A stretch of DNA of 64,000 nucleotides from Bacillus tuaregi (GTDB lineage: Bacteria > Bacillota > Bacilli > Bacillales > Cytobacillaceae), in assembly GCF_900104575.1 (NCBI RefSeq), contig NZ_LT629731.1, forward strand, positions 818,189-882,188, given 5' to 3'. Positions 61,844-64,000 of this stretch are shown in pieces. The notes beneath the pieces were generated by a model that searched no databases, was not told where the DNA came from, and was given only the letters and a program-made list of their open reading frames with translations. The translations under genes were made by a program, and so were the position numbers. Within the stretch, counting starts at the first letter, position 1; every line of letters begins with the position of its first letter.

Positions 61844-62065
61844 TTAGCAGCAGTTCTTATTTTGCATTTTAGTAGGAAAAATATTAGGCTGAAGTCAAAA
61901 AAATTAGCCTCGTAGAACATTTCTTGTACATAAAAAAGCTGTAAACTCCATGATAGAGAGAATACAGTTTTTATTTGTTTTCATAAAAGTAAGCCTCGTA
62001 TTATGTATCAATATTTAATCTAAACAAACCATCAGTGGAAAAAATCCCCACTGATGGAGTCATTA
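61844..62065. other. Intergenic region with nspC terminator
   Basis: No gene is visible. CCATCAGTGG / CCACTGATGG (62029-62055) is a hairpin at the end of the minus-strand polyamine operon. The flanking sequence is A/T-rich. Confidence 0.6.
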
Positions 62066-63205
62066 TTATGATAATCGGTTGCTATAATCCTCAAAGCCAA
62101 ACTGTCTAATCACTTTAATACCTTCTTCATCATTATAGGAAGCGATAGAAGGCAGGTTTACCCCATTAAACATATGGTTTTTCACCATTGTATAGTGGGC
62201 CATGTCCGTGAAGACCACCTTATCACCAGGCTTTAACGGCTGTTTGAAGGAATAATCACCAATCACGTCGCCAGCAAGGCAGGTCATACCGCCAAGTCGG
62301 TACGTGTATTCATTCTCATTCGGCTTGCCGGCATCGATAATCGTTGGTCGATACGGCATTTCGAGTACATCCGGCATATGGCAGGTTGCGGATGTATCAA
62401 GAATGGCAATTGGCATACCATTATCAACAATATCAAGCACTGTTGTTACAAGATAACCGGTATTCAAGGCAATCGCTTCACCAGGCTCTAAATAGATATC
62501 CACGTCATATTTGTTTTTCATAAAAAGAATGGATTCCACTAAGGTGTCAATATCATAATCGGGTCTTGTAATATGATGACCACCACCAAAGTTCAGCCAT
62601 TTCATTCCTTTTATATACTCACCAAACTTTTCATCAACCACTTTGATCGTACGAGCAAGCGTATCGGAATTCTGCTCACACATCGTGTGGAAATGCAAGC
62701 CGTCAATCCCGTCAAGCTCATCTGGTTTAAAGTTATCTAAGGTAACGCCAAGTCGAGAAAACTTATAGCAAGGGTCATACAGTGCGGTCTCAATCTCGGA
62801 ATATTCCGGGTTGATGCGAATCCCCGCTTCAATTTTTTTCGGATGGTTCTTCACCTTGTCCTTAAATTTCTGCCACTGTGGAAAGGAATTGAACACAATA
62901 TGATCAACATAGCCTAAAAGCTCATCAATCTCACCATCTGAATAGGCGGGGGCATACGCATGAACCTCCTTGCCCATTTTCTCATAGCCTAAGCGAGCCT
63001 CAAATAAGGAGCTGGAGGTGACACCCTTTAAATATTGACCAACTAAAGGAAATACAGAATGCATGGAAAATCCCTTTAGTGCGAGCAGAATACTGCATCC
63101 TGTCCGCTCTTGAACGGAGTTTAAAATTTCAAGATTCTTTATTAACAGTCTTTCATCTACCACATAGGCAGGTGACGGTAAAGCAGCAAAATCAATTTTC
63201 TTCAT
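62066..63205 (-). CDS. nspC: Carboxynorspermidine/carboxyspermidine decarboxylase
   Basis: The 379-aa PLP enzyme of the alanine-racemase fold decarboxylates carboxy(nor)spermidine to (nor)spermidine. The PLP lysine is in ILLALKGFSMHSVFP, the glycine loop in LNFGGGHHITRPDYD, PLP/substrate contacts in EPGEAIALNTGYLV, and the active-site Cys in AILDTSATCHMPDVLEMPYRP with GMTCLAGDVIGDY. It is downstream of the matching dehydrogenase with a 10-bp gap, so they form an operon. This is the alternative spermidine route, not the S-adenosylmethionine-dependent one. Confidence 0.93.
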   Translation of the reverse strand: MKKIDFAALPSPAYVVDERLLIKNLEILNSVQERTGCSILLALKGFSMHSVFPLVGQYLKGVTSSSLFEARLGYEKMGKEVHAYAPAYSDGEIDELLGYVDHIVFNSFPQWQKFKDKVKNHPKKIEAGIRINPEYSEIETALYDPCYKFSRLGVTLDNFKPDELDGIDGLHFHTMCEQNSDTLARTIKVVDEKFGEYIKGMKWLNFGGGHHITRPDYDIDTLVESILFMKNKYDVDIYLEPGEAIALNTGYLVTTVLDIVDNGMPIAILDTSATCHMPDVLEMPYRPTIIDAGKPNENEYTYRLGGMTCLAGDVIGDYSFKQPLKPGDKVVFTDMAHYTMVKNHMFNGVNLPSIASYNDEEGIKVIRQFGFEDYSNRLS

Positions 63206-63215
63206 TTCATATACC

Positions 63216-64000
63216 TCAATCTAATAGCGTTGGCGAGAAGCTTTCTTGCCATGGCAGCCCATTTTTATTTAATTCGTCCATAAATGGATCGGGGTCAAAC
63301 TCTTCGACATTGTATACACCAGGCTTTTTCCAGATCCCTTTCATGACAAGCATGGCACCGATCATGGCTGGAACACCCGTTGTATAGGAAATGGCTTGTG
63401 AGCCAACTTCTCGATAGCATTCCTGATGGTCACAAACATTGTACACATAATAGGTTTGCGGTTTCCCATCCTTAACACCTTGAATAATACAGCCGATATT
63501 GGTTTTCCCTTTCGTTCTTGGTCCTAATGATGCTGGATCAGGGAGGACGGCTTTAAGAAACTGCAGGGGAATGATTTCTTTTCCTTCAAATTCGATTGGC
63601 TCGATGGAAGTCATTCCAACATTTTCAAGTACCTTTAAATGCGTTAAATACTGTTCAGAGAAGGTCATCCAAAAACGAATGCGCTTAACTCCTTTAATAT
63701 GAACGGCTAAAGACTCTAATTCCTCATGGTACATCAGGTAGATATCCTTAGGACCGATTTCCGGTAAATCATAGACCTTTTTTTCTGCTAATGGCGGTGT
63801 TTCAACCCATTCCCCATTCTCATAATAACGGCCGTTTGCGGTTATTTCACGAATATTAATTTCCGGGTTAAAGTTTGTTGCAAATGGGTATCCGTGGTCA
63901 CCTGCATTGGCATCGACAATATCAATCGTATGAATTTCGTCAAAATAATGCTTTTGCGCATAGGCTGTAAATACGCCTGTCACACCTGGATCAAAGCCGC
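63216..64000 (-). CDS. Carboxynorspermidine/carboxyspermidine dehydrogenase, 5'-partial
   Basis: The gene continues past the window edge; only the C-terminal 261 residues are present. The frame at the edge reads GFDPGVTGVFTAYAQKHYFDEIHTID, characteristic of the saccharopine-dehydrogenase-like CANSDH family. Further conserved segments are DANAGDHGYPFATNFNPEINIRE and GCIIQGVKDGKPQTYYVYNVCDHQECYREVGSQAISYTTGVPA. It condenses aspartate semialdehyde with putrescine or diaminopropane using NADPH. Its operon partner nspC follows 10 bp downstream. Confidence 0.92.
   Translation of the reverse strand, partial: GFDPGVTGVFTAYAQKHYFDEIHTIDIVDANAGDHGYPFATNFNPEINIREITANGRYYENGEWVETPPLAEKKVYDLPEIGPKDIYLMYHEELESLAVHIKGVKRIRFWMTFSEQYLTHLKVLENVGMTSIEPIEFEGKEIIPLQFLKAVLPDPASLGPRTKGKTNIGCIIQGVKDGKPQTYYVYNVCDHQECYREVGSQAISYTTGVPAMIGAMLVMKGIWKKPGVYNVEEFDPDPFMDELNKNGLPWQESFSPTLLD

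Overview
The window is a stretch of a low-to-medium GC, endospore-forming Bacillaceae chromosome. Evidence for this is strong Shine-Dalgarno sites (AAAGGAGG type), frequent TTG/GTG starts, SigA-like promoters with 17-bp spacers, sporulation and germination genes, and long runs of gene order shared with Bacillus subtilis (lipA-yutC-yutD-yutE-yutF-yutG-yutH-hom-thrB-yutI-yuzD-yutJ-yuzB-yutM-yumC-yumB-yuiB-yuiC-yuiD-pepA, the mrp operon with menI, kapD/kapB, alaR-alaT-yugI, pgi-yugO). The genus cannot be fixed from sequence alone.

Layout: 1-4.5 kb holds the end of lipA, a sporulation lipoprotein, an IS1111-group (IS110 family) insertion sequence with a structured non-coding tail, and yutD. 4.8-13 kb holds a cyclic-di-GMP EAL protein, yutE, a SufR-like regulator, yutF/G/H, and the threonine genes hom and thrB with only a scar of thrC between them. 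13-24 kb holds Fe-S proteins (yutI, yutM), NADH/NADPH flavoproteins (yutJ, yumC, yumB), yuiB/C/D and pepA. 24-31 kb is menI followed by the convergent seven-gene Mrp Na+/H+ antiporter operon. 31-40 kb holds kapD/kapB, a Cu/Zn-SOD-like lipoprotein, alaR-alaT, yugI, rocD, pgi and the K+ channel yugO. 40.3-43.8 kb is an accessory unit: a YodB-like HxlR regulator divergent from ribA(GCH II)-ribD-FAD monooxygenase. 44-47 kb is a YkoS/YkoT-type sugar-modification pair. 47-51.6 kb holds brnQ and the proline catabolic pair pruA-fadM. Two tRNAs, shikimate kinase, a GerA-type germinant receptor operon with a frameshifted A subunit, a heterodimeric ABC exporter, ogt and a carboxyspermidine-type polyamine pair complete the window.

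Three repeat families run through the intergenic spaces. A structured repeat of about 188 bp (three full copies and one fragment) always lies in sense orientation upstream of a gene. A 66-bp palindrome carrying GGTGTCAGGCACC arms occurs four times, each time between two convergent genes, and probably acts as a bidirectional terminator. There is also one MITE-like element with inverted ends. No CRISPR array, rRNA or prophage was seen.

The most promising observations are the HxlR-controlled ribA-ribD-monooxygenase operon with an operator over its promoter, the orphan structured repeat family, and the bridge-RNA-like fold in the IS1111 element. The thrC deletion scar and the single-base frameshift in the germinant receptor are the clearest broken genes.
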